From Linnemannia hyalina (lineage: Eukaryota > Mortierellomycota > Mortierellomycetes > Mortierellales > Mortierellaceae): 64,000 nt of DNA. The position numbers were made by a program, and so were the translations under genes. This document shows positions 45,748 through 55,791 of the stretch, piece after piece; positions within the stretch are counted from its first letter, which is position 1, and every line of letters begins with the position of its first letter. The stretch is from the NCBI GenBank assembly GCA_019671135.1, contig JAHRHY010000005.1:558001-622000 (forward strand). The letters run 5' to 3'. The notes under the pieces are model-generated. The model saw nothing but the letters and a program-made list of their open reading frames with translations, was not told where the DNA came from and made no database searches.

Positions 45748-48311
45748 CTACAGCTTAGGAGTAACAACAACACCATTGATACGACGCCCCTCCGCAAGGA
45801 CATCCTTCAGGACCTCATCAAACCCAAGCACTCCACCCTGACTGCCCTTCTCCATAATCGACATCCCGTACTTGGCCCACTCATACAACGATTCATACAC
45901 CCGTCCATCATACCGCCCAATCGCGCTGTTCAACTGGTTATCCGACAGATCGTACGCGTCTACAAGTCCAATAATCTCATACCTCAACCCATCAATCAAC
46001 ACATCCCGACGCTCACGCAACCACACCACCTGGCGTCTCGAAACATATCCATCCTCCGTGAAATCGCCCGCCTGCTCCAACAGACGGTGGATCGCGTGCA
46101 GCTCTGCAAGCTGCTTCAGCACTGGTAAGAAACCCTTGCTGGGGTCCTGACCCTTGGACACAATAGTCTGCTCCTCCTTGGCAAGGGCCTCGAAAAAGTT
46201 GCGGACCAGCATACCCTCACCATGGGTTCTGGAGAGCTCAACCATACGCACCTGGGATTTTGCCATTGCCTCCTCGCCGGACCCGTCCTTGAGGATACGG
46301 GTGACGACCTCCTGGAGAACACGGGCCTCGCGGTGCCAGAAGGCCGCAACAAGGGTCTCGCCGCTGACGGGCTGACCGGGGACGATGGTGGCACGTTCTT
46401 GCTCGAGAGCGTTGGCGTCCTGGAGGGCGAGTCTCAATCCGGCGGGGACGGCAGATAGATCCTTGGTCTTCAAAGCCGCCAAGATGGTCTTGAGCAACCA
46501 GCGCGACGTCTGAAGATGAAGAATCGTGTTTTCACCTAGTAAGTAATAGAAACAAGTACAGGAGTAAGATTAATACCATTTGTTTATAACCAAGAATTTC
46601 ATCCGCAGTCTTATCATACAAGATATAACATACCTTCGACGGTGACATCCTGGAGGGTAGTGGTCAAGATGTCCACAATACCACCGCACCACGAGTAACC
46701 ATGCCCACCACAGGCACGACGAGCATCCTCCATATGGGCGGTCGCAAGATCCGAGGTCAATGCCTTGAGTCCCGAAGAGGTCGCATGAACTTCAGCCATG
46801 AGTCCAACCTCACCCTGGATGACATTCTCCAAGTTACGACGATGCATCTCAAACATGACCCGACCCGTCATCAACATGGCATAGCTGAGCGCCAACGAGG
46901 TCGTCAAGCGGAACCTCTGCATCCCATGATCAATAATCTTGATCTCCTCACCCTTATGAGAAGGGATCCGGTCTCCACCCTGAAGACGAACCATCGAGTA
47001 CCGGATCGCAATCGTCAAAGCCTGACCGAGTGCAAAACCGGCATTACGAACAATGTTGGCACGGATGGCCACCATGGTCGAGTAGTTCATCTTGGCGTTC
47101 TTGGCAGGCTCGTACTTGCCATCGCGTGTGACCTTGGAGTTGCGCATCATCATCTGCGAGCGTGGGATACGAACATTGTGGACACGGAGGAATCCATTGT
47201 CGATGGTGTTGAAGCCAATCTTGTTGCCCAGGTTACCCAACTCGATGCCCGCCATAGGGTCATGAGTGCCGGGGGCACGGATCTGGAGTAGGAAGGGATG
47301 GACGCCATAGTCCTTGCCGTGAAGGATCAGACGGGCGTAGATGGCACAGTGGGTGCTGGACTGGGCCAGGGCGCCAGGCCACCACTTCATGGAGTTGATG
47401 GTGGGGGTGTTGATCTCAAACTCGTCCGTCTCGGGGATGAATGTGGCGGTTGTCTCCAACTTGCGCAAGTTGCTTCCATGGGCCAACTCTGTCTGCGCGT
47501 AACTGTTTGATATGAACAAAAAAAAAAAAAAGGCAGGGGCAAACTGAGTTTTAGTCCAAACTGTGGGTTATGATTTCTTCGGCTCAAGAGACAAACATTT
47601 ATCGAACTGTGAACCGTGGGATAAGTAACTTTCTTTACCATCCAAAGATCTCGTAATTCTCCGCCCTAAACGTCAAAGTGCAAAAAAACGGAAGGAACCT
47701 GATTAGCCGATGAAAAAAAAATAAAACTTCGATCGTTTCCGAAACTGTGTTAAACAAACGAATGGAATGGATACGTTACTTGGGGAGCCAGATCTTTTGC
47801 TGCTCATCCGACAGCTGCGTCCTCAAAGTAGGAATGAACAATGCCTCATGCTACAACATATCAAGTCAATTGGTGGCAAAAAAAAGGGGGAGTCAATTAC
47901 TGACAAACAGAACGATTCAATCAATCGGGAAACACCCCCCCATTGGCAAATCACATCAATTGACAAAAAACAAAAAATTACCAAGAACTGGGGAGTAGAA
48001 TCTCCAAGCATACGCATAGCGACCATCATATCCTCCTCACTCCATCCATTCCTCTTCCTCATCTCCACCAACTTTGCTGCCTTCTCAAGCGAACGGACAT
48101 ACATCTTTTCGCGGCTCAGGAAGGGCTTATCGGCATTGGAAAAGACTGGGTCTGACTCGAGGAGGGTTCGGATCCGGCGTTGGGGTTCCAGGATCGAGCC
48201 GTGAAGGAATTGAGTGAGAGACTCGACGGGGAAGGAGACGAGTGCGCGCTCGGAGGACAGGGCGGGGACTGTCTTGGAAGGGTCATAGAGTGGGGGGATG
48301 AATGGAGGCAT
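45748..48311 (-). CDS. Peroxisomal acyl-CoA oxidase
   Basis: Five exons join in phase: 48311-47982, 47850-47780, 47665-47639, 47502-46634 and 46535-45748, giving 694 aa, the normal length. Motifs include YAQTELAHGSNLRKLETTAT (FAD/substrate region), INSMKWWPGALAQSSTHC, MMMRNSKVTRDGKY, ARRACGGHGYSWCGGI and the catalytic-base region VEGENTILHLQTSRWLL. The enzyme does the first step of peroxisomal beta-oxidation, making trans-2-enoyl-CoA and hydrogen peroxide. The C terminus is PKL, a permitted but non-canonical PTS1 tripeptide. Exon 3 is only 27 nt. A perfect 16-bp CGG/CCG palindrome lies about 395 bp upstream of the start. Confidence 0.96.
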
Positions 48312-49070
48312 GGTGGGTGGTTGATGGTTGTGGGGTGGTGTAGTTTGATGAAGGGAATGAGGAGAGTAAAGGAGACAGGAAGAGAAAGAAAAGGTGATGC
48401 AGAGGACAAGAGCAAATGGGAAAGAGGAAAGAGATGAGATGGACTACTTCTAATGAGTGAAGGAAGAGGAGAAAAAGAGCAGGAAGGAGGACGTTATGAA
48501 GAAGGAGAGCAGTTCACACACTGTCCCCGACTAGGGTTGGATTGGATTGGCTGCGAATTGGGTCGGCGGTCCCTGTCACTGCTCTTCTTTCTCTTCTCTC
48601 CACAGTCCACACACCCTACCCCGGCTGCCCAAACCAAAAAAAAAAAAAAAAAAGCGATCACATCGAACAACTTGTTTGTGCACCCACCGACCTGAATTAA
48701 CTCGATCGGAGTACTCCGATGCGCCCTCCCCTTTGCCGGTCGCACCGTTGACTGGGCCAGATCATCGCAGCACCGATAGCCCTTCTCCTTACCATGGCAG
48801 CCCATGGACCACATTTTTTGCACCCAAACCCACCTTCGGCTAATTACTGTCCAACGTGTCTTACTCTTCTATACATCTACACATTCTATGCAATGATTAC
48901 ATGTTTGAAAGAACAAGTTTCTTTTGTTTGTTACTTTGCCAATAGATGAGGGGGGAGGGTATCGAATTGAATGCAAAGATATCCGATGGCAACTCCTATC
49001 CTGTCCGTCCTTTCTTTCCTCGTTTCTCTCTCGCTCTCTCTCCTTCATGTATTCGGCGACATCTTGTTTT
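48312..49070. other. Upstream region of acyl-CoA oxidase
   Basis: About 760 bp between the acyl-CoA oxidase start and the 3' end of the broken secreted gene. It contains GA-rich leader sequence, a poly-A run (about 48637-48653) and the palindrome at 48705-48720. No ORF is supported. Confidence 0.55.
48705..48720. promoter_or_regulatory. Perfect 16-bp palindrome, CGG-N6-CCG (candidate Zn2Cys6 site)
   Basis: ATCGGAGTACTCCGAT equals its own reverse complement. The inverted CGG/CCG half-sites six bases apart match the spacing recognised by Ppr1-type Zn2Cys6 binuclear cluster dimers. It lies about 395 bp upstream of the acyl-CoA oxidase start. Function is inferred only. Confidence 0.4.
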
Positions 49071-49295
49071 CTAGAGTCCCTTGTTGCAGTTGTCGACAGC
49101 ATCAAGAACAGCCTTAGTGATATCGAGCGGCAACTTTATCTCCGAAGGCAAGAACGAAGCGAACATGTTGACAGTGTCGACAAGACTCTTGAGCGAGCTC
49201 ACCGCATCCGACGCTCCCGAGATTAACTTGTCGATCGTACCCTCCAACGTCTTCAGGACGCCGCCGAGCAGTGCTGACACTATATGATACATTCC

Positions 49296-49328
<33 letters not shown>

Positions 49329-51370
49329 GAGCTATTAGTGATTCTGCCATTCGTGTCTTTCAATCGACAACCCCTCGAGTGTAACAAACAAAAAAATAAA
49401 AAGAAAAATAACATACCTATGGTTCCCATGCCAGCAACTTGATCCTGGATCAACGGTAAGGCAGCCTTGAGCACATATCCCAGAATAGTCAACAATCCAC
49501 TACAGCTCTTGGGCGCTCCCATGCAGGTAGCAACACCCTGGGCAGCCTTTGCAACCGTTCCAAAGACGTTCAAGGCCGTGTCGATGAGTCCGTCGATACC
49601 GGGTACAAGATCCGCAATCGGCTGCTTGAAGACCTTTGCAATCGCCACCAATTGAGCCAGAGCGGACGCGGCAGTTGAGGCAAAGGTGCCAACATCCGTG
49701 AGCGCGTTATCGACGACACCCTCTAGGCCGGTCAGGGCGTCAATCACGGGCGAGATGAGGGTCTTGAGGGGTTCGGGGATCATGGGGATAAAGCCTGTGA
49801 TGGTGTCAAAGGCCGTGTTGAGGACACCCTTGAACGTGTTGACGATGATTTCGCACAACGATCCCGCTGTAGTGATGGCTGCCACGTCTTCTGTAATGGC
49901 GGCAGGGGTGGTTACAACAGGGGTTGTTGTTGTTGTAGTAGTGGTTAAAGGCTTAATATTCTCATCTTCAACAACAACCGCGGTCGCCGTGGTAGTAGGT
50001 GACACCTCAGTCGTTGTCGCCTCATCCGAGGTTGTGGTTGTCTCGGCTGTGGTAGTAGTCGTCACCGCTGGAGTAGTAGTGGTTGTGGTCGTGGTTGTGG
50101 TCTTGATACGTTCTTCCGTTTCCTCGTCAGGAGTCTTGGTGGCGGTAGGAGTAGTCTCGGTAGTAGGGTCGCCGGTGACGGCAGAAGTGATAGTAGTGAT
50201 TATGGCTATCTTTTCCGTAGGTTCGCCGTGGAGGTGGTGGTAGTGATAATGTGAGCATCGGGGGTGGTGAAGTCTGGATTAAGACCATCTGTACATCCAC
50301 CTTTCTTGCAACCGTCAGAGCAAGCGCCATCCATTGTAGGGACTGCGCCGGGATGGGTACAGATGTAGACGGCGTTCGACTTAAAGTCACAACCAAAGAG
50401 CTCGTAGCCGCAGACATTGCCGGACGAGGTGCAGAGACCGGCCCAGGAGTGGCCCTTCTTCTTACCCTTGTCGCCGTCTTTGTCGTGCTTGTAACCATAC
50501 TTGCCTCCCTTGTGGTGGTGATATTTATGGTTGTTGTTGCACTTCTGGGCACCGTCACCACCGGCAAGGATCTCATCGTCGTTTTCGGCCATGTCATCCT
50601 CGTCATCGTCATCGGCGGAGCCACCAACAGGCTCGTCCATCACATCAGTCTCCTCGGTGTCATCAACAGTATGGATAGGCAGCATCGGTTTTGCCTTGGA
50701 CGGCAATACTATCACCAAGACTGGGGCCAGAGCCGCACTTCTCGGGGGGTTTTGTGGCAGGGGACGGGCATTTGGACGTATCGCTGGGAGACGACGGTGC
50801 ATTTCTTCTTGGAGCCCCCGTTGTTGGTTGCCTCGAAACCAGGAGCAGCAGCGTCACTGGACTCGGCCAACAATAGGATGGGCTCTGTGGGGCAGGTGAT
50901 GGTGTCGACGATGATGTTGGTCGCAGACAAGGTCGATCTGTTCGCCTGTTTTGTTGGTTAATTTTTTTTTTTTGGTGGCAACACAACATCCCAAAAAAAC
51001 AAAGCTCGTATGATTAGTTGTTGCTCTGGAATGTATGCAGTGCACATGCAGAAAAGAAATAGCAAACAAATACAAACAAACAAACAAACAAAAAGGAAAC
51101 TTACAGAACTCTGGCTCTGGCTTAGGATGTGGCCTCTTGTGGTGGTGCTTCCCAAGATGGTGGTGGTGTCCGTGGTGACCATGGTGCCCGTGATGATAAT
51201 GTCCATGGCGATCGTTGTTGCCAGCCTCGAACTCAGCAGGCTTCTCAGCGCGATTGGCATCCATAGGTTGGTTGCTGCTGTTGTTGGGTCTTGTTGGCCT
51301 CTGTTTGTTGAATCAGGCCCACGCATGTTGCGAGCGCGAGGATCGCAATCGTGGGTACCGGCAGCTTCAT
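49071..51370 (-). pseudogene. Secreted His/Thr-rich protein gene with several frame breaks (pseudogene or sequence errors)
   Basis: Coding-like segments follow one another on the minus strand but in changing frames. First comes a signal peptide from 51370 (MKLPVPTIAILALATCVGLI). A His-rich segment (51264-51105; RHGHYHHGHHGHHGHHHH) with a GTAAGT donor follows. An exon from 50945 carries IIVDTITCPTEPILLLAES and CTVVSQRYVQMPVPCHKTP. A frame change occurs at a C6 run (plus 50744-50749), then an acidic and Cys-containing segment (CTSSGNVCGYELFGCDFKS and GACSDGCKKGGCTDG). Another change near 50220 leads to a Thr-rich linker and a C-terminal domain (to 49417, then 49279-49071) of repeated amphipathic helices. 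None of the segments has in-frame stops. I do not recognise the family; it looks like a secreted or cell-wall protein. Confidence 0.6.
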
Positions 51371-52247
51371 CCTTGTAGCTTATGCTCTGGTGGTTCGAAT
51401 GAAAAAAGGAAGAGGAGAGGGGGGGGGGGGGGGGGGGGGGTAAAAAAAATGGAATAAAATCTAGTTGACGAACTCGTTCTTTAGATGATGTGAGAGAGAC
51501 GTATGTACAAGAGCGAGAAGAGGGAGATTCATCGTGTAGTGTATATGAGAGAGGAGCTATAAGCAAGTTGGAAGGGTAGAAAGAAGAAGAAAACGAAAAA
51601 TGAATGAGGGACCTGATAAACAAAAATGTTGAGATCAAAGATCGCGTCAAAGAAAAATAAGAAATGATATCCTTATAGAGAAGAGTAAGGGGTTGAGTAT
51701 AAATGAAGTGAATGGATAGATAGAGGACTTGGGAATCGGGGAAGGAGGTGAGTGAGCATGCTAGCTAGAAGATATGTGAGTATGTGTGTCCCTTTTTTGT
51801 TTGTTTGTTTGTTTGTTTGTTCGTTTCCTCCCCTTTTTTTCTTTTCCTCAAAGAGGGGAGGGAAGGGGGAAGGAATAGAGCAATGCATGAATGTATGAAA
51901 TATGAATAAATGCGCAATGCCTTATGGACCCTCCTCTTCCCTCTCCTTGAGTCTGTGGATAGGACTCATAATCCATCTGTATTCTTCTTCTCCATTTTTC
52001 CTTTTCTCTCTATCTCTTATACTTCTTCCATAGTCGCCCCCCTACGGGCGTGGATGAACAAGGCAATCATAGTCCAATAACACCACCAACATCAGCTGGC
52101 CCAGAAGTACAAAGGCAAACCACCGCGTTGTTCGCCCTTTCCTATGGCAGCTTACGCGACAATCACCCACACATGGCATGGAACTTCAAAATGCGATAGA
52201 ATTTAATTATGTTTTTTTTTGTACAATGAATGACAGGAATGCTACTT
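51371..52247. other. Intergenic region with G22 run and GTTT repeat
   Basis: Upstream region of the broken secreted gene, holding an unbroken G run at 51419-51440, and a TTTG repeat near 51795-51825. The right end is the 3' flank of the aspartic protease. No gene is supported. Confidence 0.55.
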
Positions 52248-53720
52248 CTACACGGTCAAGGCAATGGCAATGGAGACCATGGCTATTGTCACTGCGGCCC
52301 AGGAGGATCCTACTTGTCTTTGACCAGCATTGCCCAAAACAGTACCGCCAGGAACTGGGTCCCCAGATAGACCTTCTGTTCCAAGTGCAGGGTCCGTGAC
52401 ATTAACAGGTGCAAGTCCAATCCTGATTGCACCAGGGGTAAAGTCGTACACGGCGTAGACCTGTCGGAGGAATGGGTCGCCGAGGATGAACATGTTGTAG
52501 TTGCGAAGGGGCATGATGAGAGAGACGCAGGTGGTGGCCTTGAGGTCACTCGTGCCGACATAGTCCGAGTAGGGGACCGAATACCTGACTCCATTGAACG
52601 AGACACCAAAGGTGGTGTTGCCCTTGCAGGGGAGAGTGTAGGCCTGGCTGGTCTCTGAATAGTTGGCGCCCGGGATCGTGGCATGGAAGGCCGTGGCGAA
52701 GGAGGCAGGGACGGCAATGAAGGAGGTACCGGTGTCAAAGAGCCAAGGAGATGGGGTGTAGCCCTCAACCTCGGCATCTCCTACATAGGCCTTGTCGCCG
52801 GTGAGGTACCACATTCCCTTGCTGATGCTAAACCCGGTGGAAATTGGGACCTGGTTCAAGGAACCAATGAATTTTGTGTTGTCGATGCCTCCGAACAAGA
52901 ACGATCCACCTTGCTTTGAGACCAGGGATGGCGAAAGATAGACAGAAAAGACGTTCATGTCGAGCAACTTGTCCTTGTAGATGGTCTGGAGTGGCGGGAT
53001 CGCGTTGAGGACTGGAGAGCTAGGCATGAGACCAACCAGGCCGGCGATACCTGTACCATATGCGGACAGGTCGAGGGCGTTCTGGGTGACATCCAAGATC
53101 TGTTGGTTCTGAATCACAAGACCTCCGATAGCGACACGATCGGCCACAATGGGGCCGGCACCCCATGTGCCGTCGCCGTAGGTGATGTTATATGAAAAAG
53201 GAGTCTTTGAGCAAGTGTTGCAGGTGTAATGGGGCATGTCGGCACAGTGCGTGCCCTCGCATTTGTCGGAGGTGATAACAATCATGTCAGAGCCGGTGTC
53301 AAAGACGACCTCAAAAGACTGGGGAGGGTTTCCGAGGACGATGGTTCCAGTGTAGCCGAGGTTTTTAGCATTGGAGATGACTGAGTTTCCTAGGTACTTG
53401 GCCTGGAAGCCAGGACCACCGCCTGGTCGGGCAGGAACTGAGGCAGCATTGCCTTTGCTGACGGGGACTTCGTAGACGGCAGCATGTGCTGTTGAGGATG
53501 CAGGTGAGAAGGAAGAGATAAGGAGGGTGTTGAGGATGACAAGGAGGGAGAGAAGGAGTGGGCTATAGCGAGATGGGCGCTGACGAGACCGATATAACGA
53601 TGATGATGATGCTGTTGTTGCTGTTGTTGTCAGGGGTGTGCGTGGCAGCATGGCGTCGTTGTTGGGATATGATTCTGATGTGATACTACTGGAGTCGTTC
53701 CTGTTGCGGTTGGACCACAT
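52248..53720 (-). CDS. Aspartic protease, pepsin family A1 (yapsin-like, probably GPI-anchored)
   Basis: Single-exon frame. I chose the ATG at 53720 (MWSNRN; 490 aa); an in-frame ATG at 53783 and one a few codons downstream (MLPRTP) are alternatives, and a 5' UTR acceptor CCTACAG lies just upstream. A hydrophobic signal/anchor segment (SPLLLSLLVILNTLLISSFS) precedes the protease. Both active-site motifs are intact: VVFDTGSDMIVI and LFDTGTSF, with the flap ITYGDGTWGAG. Cys pairs CEGTHCADMPHYTCNTC and the C-terminal NMFILGDPFLRQVYAVYDF are typical of A1 proteases. The C terminus (GSSWAAVTIAMVSIAIALTV) looks like a GPI-attachment signal. It is probably a cell-surface protease that processes wall or secreted proteins. 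Confidence 0.9.
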   Translation of the reverse strand: MWSNRNRNDSSSITSESYPNNDAMLPRTPLTTTATTASSSSLYRSRQRPSRYSPLLLSLLVILNTLLISSFSPASSTAHAAVYEVPVSKGNAASVPARPGGGPGFQAKYLGNSVISNAKNLGYTGTIVLGNPPQSFEVVFDTGSDMIVITSDKCEGTHCADMPHYTCNTCSKTPFSYNITYGDGTWGAGPIVADRVAIGGLVIQNQQILDVTQNALDLSAYGTGIAGLVGLMPSSPVLNAIPPLQTIYKDKLLDMNVFSVYLSPSLVSKQGGSFLFGGIDNTKFIGSLNQVPISTGFSISKGMWYLTGDKAYVGDAEVEGYTPSPWLFDTGTSFIAVPASFATAFHATIPGANYSETSQAYTLPCKGNTTFGVSFNGVRYSVPYSDYVGTSDLKATTCVSLIMPLRNYNMFILGDPFLRQVYAVYDFTPGAIRIGLAPVNVTDPALGTEGLSGDPVPGGTVLGNAGQRQVGSSWAAVTIAMVSIAIALTV

Positions 53721-55791
53721 TAACGAGGTCGTACTGTAGGTGGCAACAAAGGGGGCAAAGAAAAAATATTGTCCACGGGTCAAAAGGAAGGAAAAAAAGG
53801 GGGAAAGTCGGCAAGCAGGAGGATCTGTTGTAAAGTGTTGCTGGGGTTGTTGGTAGATGTCAATGGGAAAACTAGGGCTGAATGTGTGTATGTGAATGAG
53901 TGATGAATGCAGAGAAGGGTTGATGCAAGAAGAAGGAGAAGGAGAAAGAGAAAGAGAAAGAAAGGAGAGGATACCAGAAAAGTATTGTACGGGCTAGAAA
54001 AGGGTGGTTATTAATATCTATATAGCGCCAGTTGAGCGTAGCAATAGCAATAGGAATTTACGTTTGTTTTTTTGAGAGCGTCTCGCTGTTGATCCGTTAT
54101 GATATGGTGTGGAAGACGAGAAAGGTATGATTTTGAGCGTAGAGAGCGGGAGAGTGAGTGTATGTGTATGATGAGGGTGAATGGAGAGTGCAGTTGAGCA
54201 AAATAACGGATGAACTTGGAGTTGAATGGAGGAGAGAAGAAGCGGGAGTAAGAAGGAATAGAGAATAAAGAGGAGAGATACAAAAAGGGTGTGTGTGGAC
54301 CAGACACTAGTGTAAGCAAAAGAAGAGTGAATGGTGGCGACTGTGGCGATGGTTGGAGAAGGGAGAAGGAGGAGGTGCGGAAGAAGGAGGAAGGAGCGAG
54401 AGAAGTGAGAGGCTGATAAGAAAAAAAGACAGAGTGGTGCTCAGGAACAACGTTGATCAACAGCCTATTAGAAAAAGAGCGACAGGGATAGGGGTGATGG
54501 TATGTTGAAAAAGGGAAAGACTGTTAAATAAAGAAACACAACAGCCACAGTCCAAAAGGGAAAAACGAACGGCCGGACAGGCTCAATGAACTGGATTGAA
54601 CGACACATGGGGAACATGGAAGAAAGTGAGTTCATGTATCATTGCCTGCACACACGCGTGGTCATTTCTCATCTTCTTCCTCTTCCTCTTCCTCTTCCTC
54701 TTCCTCTTCTCCTTCTTCTTCTTCTTCTTCTTGGTCGCAGTAAATATCATTAGTGCGCTCCCCCTTTCACCCTTTTTCTTTCTTTCCCTTCCCCTTGGCC
54801 ATTGGCAACAAACGTCATGACAAGCGCCAAGCATTCGATCTTTCTTTTTAGAGGGAAAAGAAGGGGTCATGAATAATACAAATGAATGAATGAATGGCTC
54901 CTGCATGGTGCAACCTTGTTCCTGCCATCAATTGAAAGCCAATTGATACCCAGTGAACGAGAGAGAAAGAGAGTGAGCGAGTGGATCCCTGTTCTGCTAT
55001 ACTTTTCGGAGATTATTTTTACAACAACTGGCTTGTCTTCCAAGGTGAGTCGAGACTTACCCTTTCATCCATCCTCATTGTATGGGTAAACTTATCTATC
55101 CAGCTAAACAACTTGAGCATGGATCACCATCTGGACTATCATCGCCGTCATTTCTCTTCTGGGCTGTGAAGCAAGAACAGCAGCACGCGTTGTTGTCTCC
55201 ACAAACTGTGGCAACTACGAAACACTACTTTTCCTCCATTTTGCCGAAAAACCATAGTCGTTTTCTAGGAACACGTCCACCCCAACCTACTGTGGCAACT
55301 TTCCTTCTCGCCCTTGTTGTTACACACAGCTGAAAAAGTAACACCTGGGACAAAAGAGGAGGTCATTTTGGCGTGGTACCTTTTGGACTCCCCTTGTTTT
55401 CACTCCCACACTCTCACTCTCTCCCAAACACTCAAGTTCGGTGTCGTGTTACACATTCTTATCCCTGTGGGGAAAAGAAGAGACGAAATTAGATGCAACC
55501 TGAACACTCACAAAGTGAATAGGGATGACCACATCCGAAATAGAGCGTGCGAACAAAAAACAAACACAACCAAAAGAAGGAAACACGGGCTGCAAGCGCG
55601 ACCGAAACTTCTTGTCTCTCCCCTCAATTGCCTCCTCTTTCTTTTCTCTTCCCTTTCTCCCTCTTCCCATCTCAACAATTCATCTGTTTCTTTCCTCAAT
55701 CCTCCAAAAGCACATCCGCAATCACCACTACCCCTTTCTATCCACCTTACCACAACAGCACCACCACGGACAGGCGAAGGATACAAGCAAA
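53721..55791. other. Divergent intergenic region
   Basis: About 2 kb between the aspartic protease start and the start at 55792. It contains a (TTCCTC)n/(CTT)n stretch at 54673-54733, GA-rich leader sequence on the protease side, and pyrimidine-rich leader sequence near 55600-55700. ORFs of 100-150 codons here are low-complexity artefacts. Confidence 0.55.
54673..54733. repeat. (TTCCTC)n and (CTT)n microsatellite
   Basis: Hexanucleotide TTCCTC copies pass into a CTT trinucleotide run, in the intergenic region upstream of the aspartic protease. Confidence 0.9.

Noticed and set aside
54011..54460. 149-codon minus-strand ORF upstream of the aspartic protease
   Set aside because: Ser/Pro/Phe-rich translation of GA-rich leader sequence, with no motif.
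54583..54906. Minus-strand ORF with a Lys/Arg repeat tail
   Set aside because: Arises from translating the TTCCTC/CTT microsatellite; no other coding evidence.
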